A DNA stretch of 48,066 nt. Origin: a virus. Below the pieces are notes generated by a model, which had not been told where the DNA came from, did no database searches, and was given only the letters and a program-made list of their open reading frames with translations. Position numbers and translations under genes: made by a program. The DNA is taken from IMG/VR virus record IMGVR_UViG_3300042992_001231, positions 1 through 48,066 of that record; one strand, 5' to 3'. Shown here piece by piece: positions 1 through 7,769 of the stretch. How positions within the stretch are numbered: position 1 is the stretch's first letter; every line of letters begins with the position of its first letter.

Positions 1-127
1 CCTTGCCATTTTGCCGCCTCTGGTGTGGCCGGTGCATAGGCTTCAAGTTCCTGTGGCCTTGGGTTGGCGTCCTTGCCTTGCAGGTCTTCGCGCTCCCCGC
101 GTCCGGCTACCACCAACGCCTTGCCTC
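1..127. repeat. Terminal overlap, left copy (identical to 47940-48066)
   Basis: The first 127 bases are repeated exactly as the last 127 bases, at an offset of 47,939. The methyltransferase gene reads through the join without interruption, which supports a circular or circularly permuted genome. A length of 127 matches a common maximum assembler k-mer, so I read it as an assembly overlap rather than a physical direct terminal repeat. Confidence 0.95.
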
Positions 128-482
128 TGGACGGTGCTCCGTTCATCTTGTCGATGCCGATGGCTACGTTGTGCGACTTCGGAAACCCCGACCCGTAAAC
201 CCACGCGATCATGTCCCGGATCTCGAACCCCGCATCCTCAATCCGTACCGCCATCCGGTGCTGCGTCCTTGTCCCTGCAAAGGCCAGCAAGTGCCCGCCC
301 GGCTTCAGAACCCGCAAGCATTCCTCCCACACCTCCACGCTTGGCACATCGTAGTCCCACTTCTTGCCCATGAACGAAAGGCCATACGGCGGGTCTGTCA
401 CGATGGCGTCCACACTGTTGTCCGGCATGGTACGCATGTAGGAAAGGCATTCTCCGTGGTGGATGCTGATAGGTTGTGTCAC
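1..482 (-). CDS. DNA methyltransferase A, N-terminal part (gene crosses the contig junction)
   Basis: This is the 5' part of a beta-class DNA amino-methyltransferase (N6-adenine or N4-cytosine) that continues at 47123-47939, 432 residues in total. The chosen start is a GTG at 482-480, giving a protein that begins VTQPISIHHGECLSYM. The catalytic motif IV, TDPPYGLSFMGKKWD, follows, then a VLKPGGHLLAF segment typical of these enzymes. The frame is also open upstream through the 41-bp repeat at 487-527, so a longer N-terminus cannot be excluded. The gene follows the portal gene closely. Whether it modifies adenine or cytosine cannot be told from the motifs alone; protection from host restriction is the usual role in phages. 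Confidence 0.9.
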   Translation of the reverse strand, partial: MTQPISIHHGECLSYMRTMPDNSVDAIVTDPPYGLSFMGKKWDYDVPSVEVWEECLRVLKPGGHLLAFAGTRTQHRMAVRIEDAGFEIRDMIAWVYGSGFPKSHNVAIGIDKMNGAPSRGKALVVAGRGEREDLQGKDANPRPQELEAYAPATPEAAKWQ

Positions 483-486
483 TTCG

Positions 487-527
487 GTAAGGTTGCTCGG
501 CCCGAAGGTAACGGTTCCGCCTATTCC
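487..527. repeat. 41-bp direct repeat, copy 1 (upstream of methyltransferase A)
   Basis: This 41-bp stretch is identical to 47070-47110. On the minus strand it sits just before the start of methyltransferase A and includes the portal stop codon. In the circular genome the two copies bracket exactly one methyltransferase gene. In both places the repeat is open in the same frame as the following methyltransferase, encoding GGTVTFGPSNLT. Confidence 0.95.
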
Positions 528-2617
528 GTGGCTCTGGCACCGGGACTATCCGGCAGGTCGTCGGTATTGCCTCCTGACCCTTCACCTTCTGGTTCTTCCG
601 CGTCGATGTCTTCAGGGCTGTCAGCGTTCTCCCCTTCGCCTGTGCCGTTGTCCTGCTCCTCTTCGCCATCGCCTCCCATGCCCATGTCAACCGCACCAGC
701 ATCCTTCTTCTCGTTGATCTCCTCGATCAGCTCCTCCACCACCTCATCGATCATCTCCTGCTGCTTGGCGCGGGCCATGGAATAGAAGTCCACCGGCTTG
801 CCGTCCTCGTCCGACATCGTGCCCGCCCGCTCCTCGCACTCGGCGAACACGTAGGCGAAGTTGGTCCACAGCACCTTGTTCTCCACGGTGGTGAGGTCTT
901 GGCTGATCATGGAAACGATGGTCGACTCACTCTTGCCAAGGAACGGGTCAAAGCTGCTCTGCACCTGGGCCTTGAGCAGTTCACGCGGGTCGTCGATGTA
1001 CAGGTCTTGCAGGATGTCGTTGTTCACCTGTGCCAGTGCGGAGGAACTTGCGCCAGCCGTCCGCATCTCGCCCATCAGCTTCACCCGCTCGGCCAAGGTC
1101 TCGAAGCGCATGTTCCTCGGGAACTCGTGGGCGACTGTGAATGACTTGCGGGCCGTCTCCGCGCTGCTCACGTACACCGCCTCCAGATTGTACACCAGCA
1201 CCCGGCTTTGGCTGTACCAATCGGCCAGGGGCTTCAGGGCATCGTACACCGCTTGCAGGTCGATGATCTCACCGGTGGCCGTGACGGCCGAGGAGCTTGC
1301 CCGGAACCGGTCCGAGTTGTAGACCGCCCGGTAGCACGACTGCTCCAGCTTGTCCACGTACTTGTCCTGCCAATCCAGCACCTCCACAGGTAGTTGGACG
1401 TAGTGGACGAGCTCGGCCAGTGGGAGCAGGTCGTCCTTCGTCCGGGGCATCGACAGGGTGATGTGGTCCTGCCCGCTTCGGTGCACCTGAAGGCCCGACC
1501 CGTTACAGGATCTGCACTTGGTCCCGCTTGGCTCGTAGCCGAGGTTGCACTCGGTCAATGTTCCATCCCCTGCCCGGTAGCCTTCGCAGCGGTTGGCGTA
1601 CATGATCTTCTGGAGAAACGCATGCAGCGCCGCGCTCAGGTCAAGCTCACTGCCCGCCTTGATGCCTTTGAGCAAATAGGGCAGCGCCGGGTGCCACATG
1701 TTCACGCACGTCTCCCCCTTGGTGCTCTGGTCTGGAACGTACCCAATGCGGAACGCTTGCACCATGCCGGTGTTGTGGGCGTAGAAGGCCACCTCGTACA
1801 GTTCATTTTGGCTGACCCTGTAATAATACCCGGCATCGCGGCCCGTAGTAATGCTGCCGAAGCTGCTCACCGGGCTGCCGTTGCTGTCCAGCACCAATCC
1901 ATCAGGCCCGCTCGTCATCTTGCCAGCGTCTACCTGCGTGAAGGTCACGTGGTTCTTGTCGGTGTACATCCAGAAGGCATTTCCTTCCTTCACAATGGTG
2001 TCCGACTTATTCCCCGTGGGCGGCTTCTTTCCCTTCTCAGCCTTGGTGATTTCCGTGTACTTGATGTCGCGGTGGACCATCAGCCAGATCAATTCCCCGT
2101 TGGCGTACCGGAAGTTCCACGCATCGGCGCTGCTCACGATGGACGGGTACCCTTTGGCCGTCTCAAAGGTGGCATTGTAATCGTCGAACAGCACCAAGCA
2201 GAAGGCGTTGGGGTCGATGGCACTCTGGTCAATCAGCACGCTGCTGAAATAGTGGTCGACGTTCTTCCCCGCGTAGAAGTTGGCGATGGCCTTGGAGAAC
2301 TTCTCATCCTCCTTGGCCTTGCCCTGTCCGAACGTTGCGCTATCGACCACGGGCTTCACCTTGGGCACCTTCCGGGCTGGTGACATCAGCGTGTTGGTGA
2401 TTGCCGGGGTGATCAGTTGGGTCAGGAGCAAGCGCTGCTTGTACGCCTGCTCGTCTTCCCTCATGTTGAAGCGCCGGATCAGATGCTCGGCCCCTTCGCC
2501 GGTGATCATGGGCCGGTAGTACTCCCGAGTGAGGCGGGTAACGCGGTCGTAGTGCCCGTGCTTGAGCTTCTGCGATACGTTGGGTAGGGCGATCCTGACG
2601 GCTTGTTCGAGGGTCAT
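521..2617 (-). CDS. Portal protein (putative)
   Basis: This 698-residue protein has the size and genome position of a portal: after the terminase genes and before the minor head protein. It begins MTLEQAVRIALPN and carries a central helical region followed by a very acidic, Gly/Glu-rich C-terminus (about the last 60 residues). Portals form the dodecameric ring through which DNA enters the head. An unusual feature is a four-cysteine insert around residues 343-373 ending in a CRSCNGSG motif, which resembles a DnaJ-type zinc-binding repeat. The stop codon lies inside a 41-bp repeat shared with the methyltransferase region. Identification rests on synteny and general features; sequence similarity was not tested. 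Confidence 0.75.
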   Translation of the reverse strand: MTLEQAVRIALPNVSQKLKHGHYDRVTRLTREYYRPMITGEGAEHLIRRFNMREDEQAYKQRLLLTQLITPAITNTLMSPARKVPKVKPVVDSATFGQGKAKEDEKFSKAIANFYAGKNVDHYFSSVLIDQSAIDPNAFCLVLFDDYNATFETAKGYPSIVSSADAWNFRYANGELIWLMVHRDIKYTEITKAEKGKKPPTGNKSDTIVKEGNAFWMYTDKNHVTFTQVDAGKMTSGPDGLVLDSNGSPVSSFGSITTGRDAGYYYRVSQNELYEVAFYAHNTGMVQAFRIGYVPDQSTKGETCVNMWHPALPYLLKGIKAGSELDLSAALHAFLQKIMYANRCEGYRAGDGTLTECNLGYEPSGTKCRSCNGSGLQVHRSGQDHITLSMPRTKDDLLPLAELVHYVQLPVEVLDWQDKYVDKLEQSCYRAVYNSDRFRASSSAVTATGEIIDLQAVYDALKPLADWYSQSRVLVYNLEAVYVSSAETARKSFTVAHEFPRNMRFETLAERVKLMGEMRTAGASSSALAQVNNDILQDLYIDDPRELLKAQVQSSFDPFLGKSESTIVSMISQDLTTVENKVLWTNFAYVFAECEERAGTMSDEDGKPVDFYSMARAKQQEMIDEVVEELIEEINEKKDAGAVDMGMGGDGEEEQDNGTGEGENADSPEDIDAEEPEGEGSGGNTDDLPDSPGARATE

Positions 2618-2635
2618 GGTGCGGCGTTGTGGCCG

Positions 2636-3142
2636 CTAATGTACCTCCAAGGCGATCAATATACAGGCCCCACACACCAGCGCCTCGAACACAACCGCGA
2701 ACACGAAGGGCGCGTGGGCGAACCGGGGGATGTACATCACCGTGCTCAACGTGTAAATAGTGCTTCCGTGGACTTCCTGTTTGGCAGAAATGCTATGCCA
2801 CAGCGTATCGTACTGCGCGTCGTCAGCCCTGCGGATCTCCGGCCCCATGTAGGTCGGGTGTTTCCGGTTGGCAATATTGAACACGACCCGGTGGACCATG
2901 GCGAAGGCGGCCATGCAGGCGAATGTCACCAGAAGCATCTGCAAGGCGCTGGCCTGCGCGAAGTACCCGAGGACCACGATGCCGATCCCGCCGATCAGCA
3001 GCCGCCCGGTGAGCAGGATGTCGTGCTCAAGGTTGCGGCCTACGCCGGTGGCGGTCCTCACTTGGACGAACATCGCCTCGAGGATGCCCGAGGCAATCGC
3101 ACCAATGACCGTGCAGAGAAGGCATGCAATGGGATAGCTCAT
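2636..3142 (-). CDS. Multi-pass membrane protein
   Basis: This 168-residue protein has about four hydrophobic segments: residues 4-25, 40-60, 66-88 and 145-165. The middle region is hydrophilic, with an NRKHPTYMGPEIRR stretch. It lies between large terminase and portal, separated by short gaps of 34 and 18 bp. I do not recognise a family. A phage holin or superinfection-exclusion protein is possible, but its distance from the lysis cassette argues against the main holin. Confidence 0.75.
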   Translation of the reverse strand: MSYPIACLLCTVIGAIASGILEAMFVQVRTATGVGRNLEHDILLTGRLLIGGIGIVVLGYFAQASALQMLLVTFACMAAFAMVHRVVFNIANRKHPTYMGPEIRRADDAQYDTLWHSISAKQEVHGSTIYTLSTVMYIPRFAHAPFVFAVVFEALVCGACILIALEVH

Positions 3143-3176
3143 ATCACAAACATAGCGCCTTCAACCGAACGCTCCA

Positions 3177-4697
3177 TCACTTCCGCACGAACCGGGCGAA
3201 CAGGTCAGGGAACGCGCCGACCGTCAGGTAGTAGGACGCCTGCAAGCAGTGGCCGTACTTCTCGTAAGTGACGCCGGTGGCGCGGTCCTTCTCCATGACC
3301 TTCAGGATGCCCCCGTCCGCCGCCTCCTTGACCTGGATCATGTCCATCGTCGTGTTCACCATCCCCGGGTCGAACGTCACCCACAGGCCCAGCTTCCCGT
3401 CGAAGTAGGCGTTCCCGAAGTCCCGCACGATGCTGTGGGAAGGGTTCCGCCTAATCACACGGTCGCTGTTGTTGTGCAGGTAGGGCCGGAGCTCCCTCTC
3501 CACGATGTCGTAGTTGTGCCGAATGGCACCCACGACCTGCGTGGTCTTGTTCTTTCCCGTGGCGTCTCCGTAGTAGTAGCAGCCCTTGGCATGGCCAGCG
3601 AACGCCCCGTCCCGCATATCCTTGGCCATGCTCTGGGCCAGCGCCTCGGTGGTGGCGAACGGATGGCTCAGGCAGTACTCCTTCAGGAAGTGGCACCGCC
3701 AGCGCTTCTTGTCCTCCTCCCACCATATCTGCGCGGCCTGCCCGGTGATATAGGGAGCCGTGTTGAAGTCCATGGTGAAGTGCAGGGCCAGGTCCGGGTT
3801 GTACGGGACGCGGACCACGTGCTTGGCCCGGTCGTACCTGTGGAAGAACTCCCGCCCGGTCTTGCGGGTCGCGTTCCAGTCCCCATCCAGCAGGCGGGCC
3901 TTGTCGTACTCGTCGTCGCCGTCTTCCAGTTGGCGGCGGTAGCTGGCCACGTGCGCCTTGTCCGGGTTGTCCCCAAGCAAAACCAGAACCCGCGCTTGGT
4001 GGGGCTTGAGCTTCACGCGCTCTCCCTCCTTGTTCATCACGTAGCGGTACTTGGTCCAGTAGTCGCCCGGGTTGCCGGTGATCAGCAGCTTTGGCACCAT
4101 CCCCTTGGACCACGTGCCGCAGTTGTAGCACTCCCACTGGACCGGGTTGCCCTCGTCGTCGCAGTCCACCGCCTTGGACTTCACGGCCAGTCCATCCGCA
4201 GCGCAGGCGTGGCAGATCTCGGTGGTCCGGTATCGCAGGCGGCCGGATAGCACCCCGACGCCACGCTCCTCCACCTGGTCCCCTTCATCCACGAAGGCGT
4301 ATGTGTAGGCCCGGCCCCCGAGGCGCGAATAGTTCGGGTCCTTGGGTTCGTACTTCAGGTAATCCAGTTCAATCGTGCTCCCGTTGTAGAACAGGAAGCC
4401 CTTGCCCTCGGTGTATCGGAAATGGACCCCGTCCTTCAGGCCGGACTTGTCCAGCACCTCAAACAGCGTCACAAGGGAGGATTTCCGAAGGTCTTCGGAT
4501 GATGCCCGGAAGATGGCTGTGCGAATGGCTCGGTACTTCAGGCAGGAAAGAACCAGCCAAAAGCAGCCGAGGAAGGTCTTACCCGGCCCGGCCGATCCGC
4601 CGAAGAAGACCTCCTTCTTGGTCTGGTCGTGCAGGTAGTGCCATGCGTTGGACGCCCCTTGGCCGAGTGGTCGTATGCCGCTGGCCTGCTCATTCAT
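3177..4697 (-). CDS. terL: Terminase large subunit
   Basis: This 506-residue protein is the DNA-packaging motor ATPase and nuclease. Walker A is GGSAGPGKT at about residue 34, and Walker B with the catalytic acid is YAFVDEGDQ near residue 134. The C-terminal half has nuclease-like aspartates, including FTMDFNTAP and YYYGDATGKN. Two cysteine pairs (CHAC and CYNC, residues about 160-195) suggest a zinc-binding insert between Walker B and the coupling motif LLITGNPGDYW. It overlaps the small terminase by 8 bp, as expected for a translationally coupled pair. The length is usual for the family. Confidence 0.93.
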   Translation of the reverse strand: MNEQASGIRPLGQGASNAWHYLHDQTKKEVFFGGSAGPGKTFLGCFWLVLSCLKYRAIRTAIFRASSEDLRKSSLVTLFEVLDKSGLKDGVHFRYTEGKGFLFYNGSTIELDYLKYEPKDPNYSRLGGRAYTYAFVDEGDQVEERGVGVLSGRLRYRTTEICHACAADGLAVKSKAVDCDDEGNPVQWECYNCGTWSKGMVPKLLITGNPGDYWTKYRYVMNKEGERVKLKPHQARVLVLLGDNPDKAHVASYRRQLEDGDDEYDKARLLDGDWNATRKTGREFFHRYDRAKHVVRVPYNPDLALHFTMDFNTAPYITGQAAQIWWEEDKKRWRCHFLKEYCLSHPFATTEALAQSMAKDMRDGAFAGHAKGCYYYGDATGKNKTTQVVGAIRHNYDIVERELRPYLHNNSDRVIRRNPSHSIVRDFGNAYFDGKLGLWVTFDPGMVNTTMDMIQVKEAADGGILKVMEKDRATGVTYEKYGHCLQASYYLTVGAFPDLFARFVRK

Positions 4698-5016
4698 CGT
4701 CCGGGGTTGGCGGTTGGACCGTGACGTTGATCACCGGGGGCGTGGTGACCAGTGATCCGGAGTGCTCATGCTGCTGGCGGGCCTTTCCGTACCCCCGGTC
4801 CAGCAGGATCTCGGCGGCGCGTAGGTCGCCCTTCGCTGCCTTGGCCCGGAGGACGCGCAGGATGGCCTCCAGTGCCGTGAGTTCGTCCTTTTCCTCCCCC
4901 AGCACATTGGCCATCAGCTTTTCCAAGTCGGGCAGCTTCTTGGGTCTCCCGTTTGGGTTGCCGGATTGGCCCTTCTTGAACCGGCTGTGCTCGGGTGGGT
5001 TCGGTCCCTGTTTCAT
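4690..5016 (-). CDS. terS: Terminase small subunit (DUF5681-like)
   Basis: This 108-residue protein starts at an ATG overlapping the stop of the preceding methyltransferase (ATGA). Its N-terminus carries FKKGQSGNPNGRPKKLP, the hallmark of DUF5681-type phage proteins that are usually encoded just before the large terminase. A central helical region (residues 30-80) could bind DNA and oligomerise, and the C-terminus is Pro/Thr-rich and acidic. It overlaps terL by 8 bp. The role is inferred from the motif and position: recognition of the packaging site and recruitment of TerL. Confidence 0.8.
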   Translation of the reverse strand: MKQGPNPPEHSRFKKGQSGNPNGRPKKLPDLEKLMANVLGEEKDELTALEAILRVLRAKAAKGDLRAAEILLDRGYGKARQQHEHSGSLVTTPPVINVTVQPPTPDDE

Positions 5017-6563
5017 CCCTGTAAGGTTTCCTGTTCGACCTTGTCTGCGGCCACCTCCTCGAAGGTCCTGCCAGTGGCCTCGTGAATGGCCTTGTTCCCC
5101 GTGAACGCTTCCCAACGCTTCACGGCCACGTCCACGTAGGCGGGCGTCAGTTCCATGCCGTAGCAGGTGCGTCCGCTTACCTGTGCGGCCATGATGGTCG
5201 AACCGCTTCCAATGAATGGCTCGAGCACAATGCCTCCCACTGGGCAACTGGAGCGGATGGCGCGTTCGGTCAGTGCTACCGGCTTGGGTGTTGCGTGTCC
5301 GTGGCGCTCCTCTCCCGTTACTCGGGGGAACTCCCACACGTCCCGCATGATGTCGTGGGCGTTGTCGAAGAACGTGCGGGTCCCGTTGAACTGGCGGCTG
5401 AGTTCGTCCTTCACAGCATCCCATTCCCGCTTGAGCTCCTTCCACTCGCGCTTGAAGTGTCCCGGGTATGCTTCGCGCAGGGTCCGGTAGTGCTTGTCCG
5501 GGATCAGGGTGAACTGCGACCGGCTGAACCAGTGGCCGTACATGGAGCACCCGCAGACGCGCTTGATGTCGCCCGGTGCGATTCCGGCTGTCTTGGCTTC
5601 GGCTTCAAGGGATGCGCGAAGCGGCTCCCAACTGTCGGGGAAGTCCTCCGTGTTGATGTTCCCCAGGAACTGCTTGCCGATCTGAAAGAACAGGCAGCGC
5701 TCACTGGCCTCGGGGTACTGGGTGAGGTCCGGCGATGCCATTCCGGGCACGGCCTTCTTGTCCCATACGATCTCGTTGCGAATCTCCAGGTACTCGGAAG
5801 CCGAAAGGCCGCCAACGTACCACAGCCGCCAAAGGTCTGGAGCGTTCCCCCAGACGTAGGCGCTGCCGTTGTGCTCCATGTGTGGGCGGATGGTGCGCCA
5901 CCAGTTCATCTGGAACTCGTCCAGCTTGGCTTTGTACAGGTTGTCGTTCTCCACCCCATCCGCCTCCTTTCCCATCCCGTATGGCGGGTCGGCGTGGCAC
6001 AGGGAGGCCTGCTTGCCGTTCATCAGCCTTGCCACGTTCTCGGCGATGGTGGAATCCCCGCACATCAGGCGGTGGTCTCCAAGCCTCCAAACGTCCCCGG
6101 GCTGCGTCACGGGCTCCACCGGGATGGTCGGGATGTCATCGGGCTCGGTGTAACCTCCGCCCATTTCGCTGCCGAAGCCTTTGGGCAGGTCCATTCCCCA
6201 GTCCGAAAGCTGGTCGGCGTCCCATTCGTTGGCCAGCGCGTCCCAGTCCCATTCACCGAAGCCCACGTTGTCCTTGATCACGAACTGCTGGCGCTGCTCC
6301 TCGCTCCAATGGTCGGCAAGCATCACCGGTGCCTCCTTGATCTTCAGGTCTTGCAGGGCCTTCAGGCGCATGTTCCCGCCCAGCACCATGAACGTCCCGT
6401 CGGCCTGGCTCACGGCCACGATCGCCCGGTAGTTGAGCATGTCGGGGAAGTCGGTGATGGACTTCTTGAGCTTGGCGAACTTCTCGTCCCGAAGGACGCG
6501 GGGGTTGTTGGGGTTCCCCTTGAGCTTGCCCAGTGGGATGTTAATCGGGCCGTTGGTCTTCAT
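5013..6563 (-). CDS. ParB-like domain fused to DNA methyltransferase
   Basis: The protein has 516 residues from ATG 6563. Residues 1-95 are a ParB/Srx-type domain, with INIPLGKLKGNPNNPR followed by MVLGGNMRLKAL. Residues about 165-500 form a beta-class amino-methyltransferase: an HADPPYGMG catalytic motif, then LEPFIGSGST, the SAM-binding motif, near the C-terminus. ParB-methyltransferase fusions are common in phages and prophages, where they modify phage DNA. The start was chosen because sequence upstream in this frame reads as antisense-like basic sequence, and because the ATG overlaps the upstream stop at 6560. Immediate coupling to terS is notable. Confidence 0.9.
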   Translation of the reverse strand: MKTNGPINIPLGKLKGNPNNPRVLRDEKFAKLKKSITDFPDMLNYRAIVAVSQADGTFMVLGGNMRLKALQDLKIKEAPVMLADHWSEEQRQQFVIKDNVGFGEWDWDALANEWDADQLSDWGMDLPKGFGSEMGGGYTEPDDIPTIPVEPVTQPGDVWRLGDHRLMCGDSTIAENVARLMNGKQASLCHADPPYGMGKEADGVENDNLYKAKLDEFQMNWWRTIRPHMEHNGSAYVWGNAPDLWRLWYVGGLSASEYLEIRNEIVWDKKAVPGMASPDLTQYPEASERCLFFQIGKQFLGNINTEDFPDSWEPLRASLEAEAKTAGIAPGDIKRVCGCSMYGHWFSRSQFTLIPDKHYRTLREAYPGHFKREWKELKREWDAVKDELSRQFNGTRTFFDNAHDIMRDVWEFPRVTGEERHGHATPKPVALTERAIRSSCPVGGIVLEPFIGSGSTIMAAQVSGRTCYGMELTPAYVDVAVKRWEAFTGNKAIHEATGRTFEEVAADKVEQETLQG

Positions 6564-6847
6564 TCCTCTGGGTTGGCGAATGCCATGGTCGGTGTGCTGT
6601 CGGTGGTCAGTTGCCCGACCTGAATGTTCTCGAATGCCACCTGAAGGAGCCAGTTGTAGACCTTGGCATGGCAGGGGATGCATCCGCTCATCATGGGGCC
6701 TCGGCTGCTGTGGGCGTTGAACAGGTTGAAGGCGCGGGCCATGGTCACGCTGTCCTTCCACTTAATGATGCCCCACCGGCCTCGGGGGATTTCCTCGATA
6801 CGGGTGTCCTTGAGGATGGCGATGGCGTCTTCGGGTATGTTGCTCAT
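6560..6847 (-). CDS. Hypothetical protein with CxxC motif
   Basis: A 95-residue protein of unknown function. It has an N-terminal acidic helix, a Trp/Lys-rich middle (RGRWGIIKWKD) and a GCIPCHAKVYNWL motif near residue 57 that could bind metal or form a disulfide. It overlaps both neighbours by 4 bp (ATGA), so it belongs to the same operon as the ParB-methyltransferase. I do not recognise a family. Confidence 0.7.
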   Translation of the reverse strand: MSNIPEDAIAILKDTRIEEIPRGRWGIIKWKDSVTMARAFNLFNAHSSRGPMMSGCIPCHAKVYNWLLQVAFENIQVGQLTTDSTPTMAFANPEE

Positions 6848-7083
6848 GCTGTTGCTGTCTTCTGGTCTCCGTAGTACTCGATCGCCATCCGGTGGTATCG
6901 CCGAAGCTGGCTCTTGGCCTTGAGGTCCGTCAGGCGGTACTCGGCCAGGAACTGATCCATGATCCGCTCCAAGGTCAGTCCCGGAAGCGCCCGGCGCATT
7001 CCTTGAACGTAGCCGAACATCACCAGGTCGAAGTTGGACCGGTGCATGAAGGCCGTGAAGTCCCCGGACGGCTTGGGTGGCAT
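6844..7083 (-). CDS. Hypothetical small helical protein
   Basis: A 79-residue, largely helical, basic protein. The middle reads GLTLERIMDQFLAEYRL followed by LKAKSQLRRYHRMAIEYY, which could be a helix-turn-helix-like arrangement, though I cannot name a family. It overlaps the downstream gene by 4 bp and abuts the upstream gene by 1 bp, so it is translationally coupled. Confidence 0.65.
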   Translation of the reverse strand: MPPKPSGDFTAFMHRSNFDLVMFGYVQGMRRALPGLTLERIMDQFLAEYRLTDLKAKSQLRRYHRMAIEYYGDQKTATA

Positions 7084-7535
7084 CAGCGGGATGTGATGTG
7101 CCTATGGTCGTAGCGCCCGGTGGATCCCTTGTGCGCCCCCTTGGTGATGGTCAGGTAGTACAGGTCCTCGAACTTCGGGTCCCGCTCCTTCACCACGGCC
7201 TCGCACTTGCCCCAGATTCCAGCGTCGACCTTCACCTTTTGGCCCTTGCGGAAGGATGCCTCCTTGGCCTTTGTCGCCTTCTTCTTGGGGCCAGCGTTCA
7301 CCGGGAACTTAGGGTGCTGCTTGCGGAACTCCGCCTCGCTTAGGCGCACGATGCCCACCTGCTCACTGCCCTTGTAGGCGGCATCCAGAAAGCGCTCCAT
7401 GCTCAGTTGCAGGACGGCCTTCTTCTTCACGGGCTCATTCAGGCATGGCTTGCCGTTGTGGCTCATAATCACCGGGTAGTGGTGGGTAGCGCTCCGGGTG
7501 ACCAGATAGAGGGTGTACTTCAGCTTGTTGCTCAT
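7083..7535 (-). CDS. Hypothetical protein with KOW-like C-terminus
   Basis: A 150-residue protein. The first half is mixed alpha/beta (KLKYTLYLVTRSATHHYPV). A Lys/Ala-rich linker at about residues 83-95 leads to a C-terminal beta segment, FRKGQKVKVDAGIWGKCEAV, followed by GAHKGSTGRYDHRHI. That pattern of a short beta-barrel with a conserved glycine resembles KOW or SH3-like nucleic-acid-binding motifs. The assignment is tentative. It starts just after the small membrane-protein gene, with a 3-bp gap. Confidence 0.6.
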   Translation of the reverse strand: MSNKLKYTLYLVTRSATHHYPVIMSHNGKPCLNEPVKKKAVLQLSMERFLDAAYKGSEQVGIVRLSEAEFRKQHPKFPVNAGPKKKATKAKEASFRKGQKVKVDAGIWGKCEAVVKERDPKFEDLYYLTITKGAHKGSTGRYDHRHITSR

Positions 7536-7538
7536 GGC

Positions 7539-7769
7539 TCAGAAGTTCCAGACGTTATTCCAAATCCACATGGCGACAAGGTAGGCAGGCTTCCCGATCA
7601 GGGCAAACACCGAACCTCCCACCAGCAGGAAGACAGCCGCAGCGATTGCCGTCTGTGCGGCCCTGAATGCTGCTGTAATGATGCCAAGCTGCCAGACCTT
7701 TTTGAGGTACGTCAGAAGCGGACCGGGTTTCTGTTCAGGTCCAGCGGTTGTAGGTGTAGGCTCTGCCAT
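7539..7769 (-). CDS. Small membrane protein
   Basis: A 76-residue protein with a Pro-rich hydrophilic N-terminus and two probable transmembrane stretches at about residues 27-48 and 52-72, ending IWNNVWNF. It overlaps the upstream glycosyltransferase gene by 58 bp in another frame. Size and topology fit a holin-like protein or a membrane anchor for the neighbouring sugar genes; neither is proven. Confidence 0.6.
   Translation of the reverse strand: MAEPTPTTAGPEQKPGPLLTYLKKVWQLGIITAAFRAAQTAIAAAVFLLVGGSVFALIGKPAYLVAMWIWNNVWNF

Noticed and set aside
487-527. Hairpin or riboswitch in the 41-bp methyltransferase repeat
   Set aside because: I could not form a stable stem within one strand; only weak TCGGGCCGA-like self-pairing is present.
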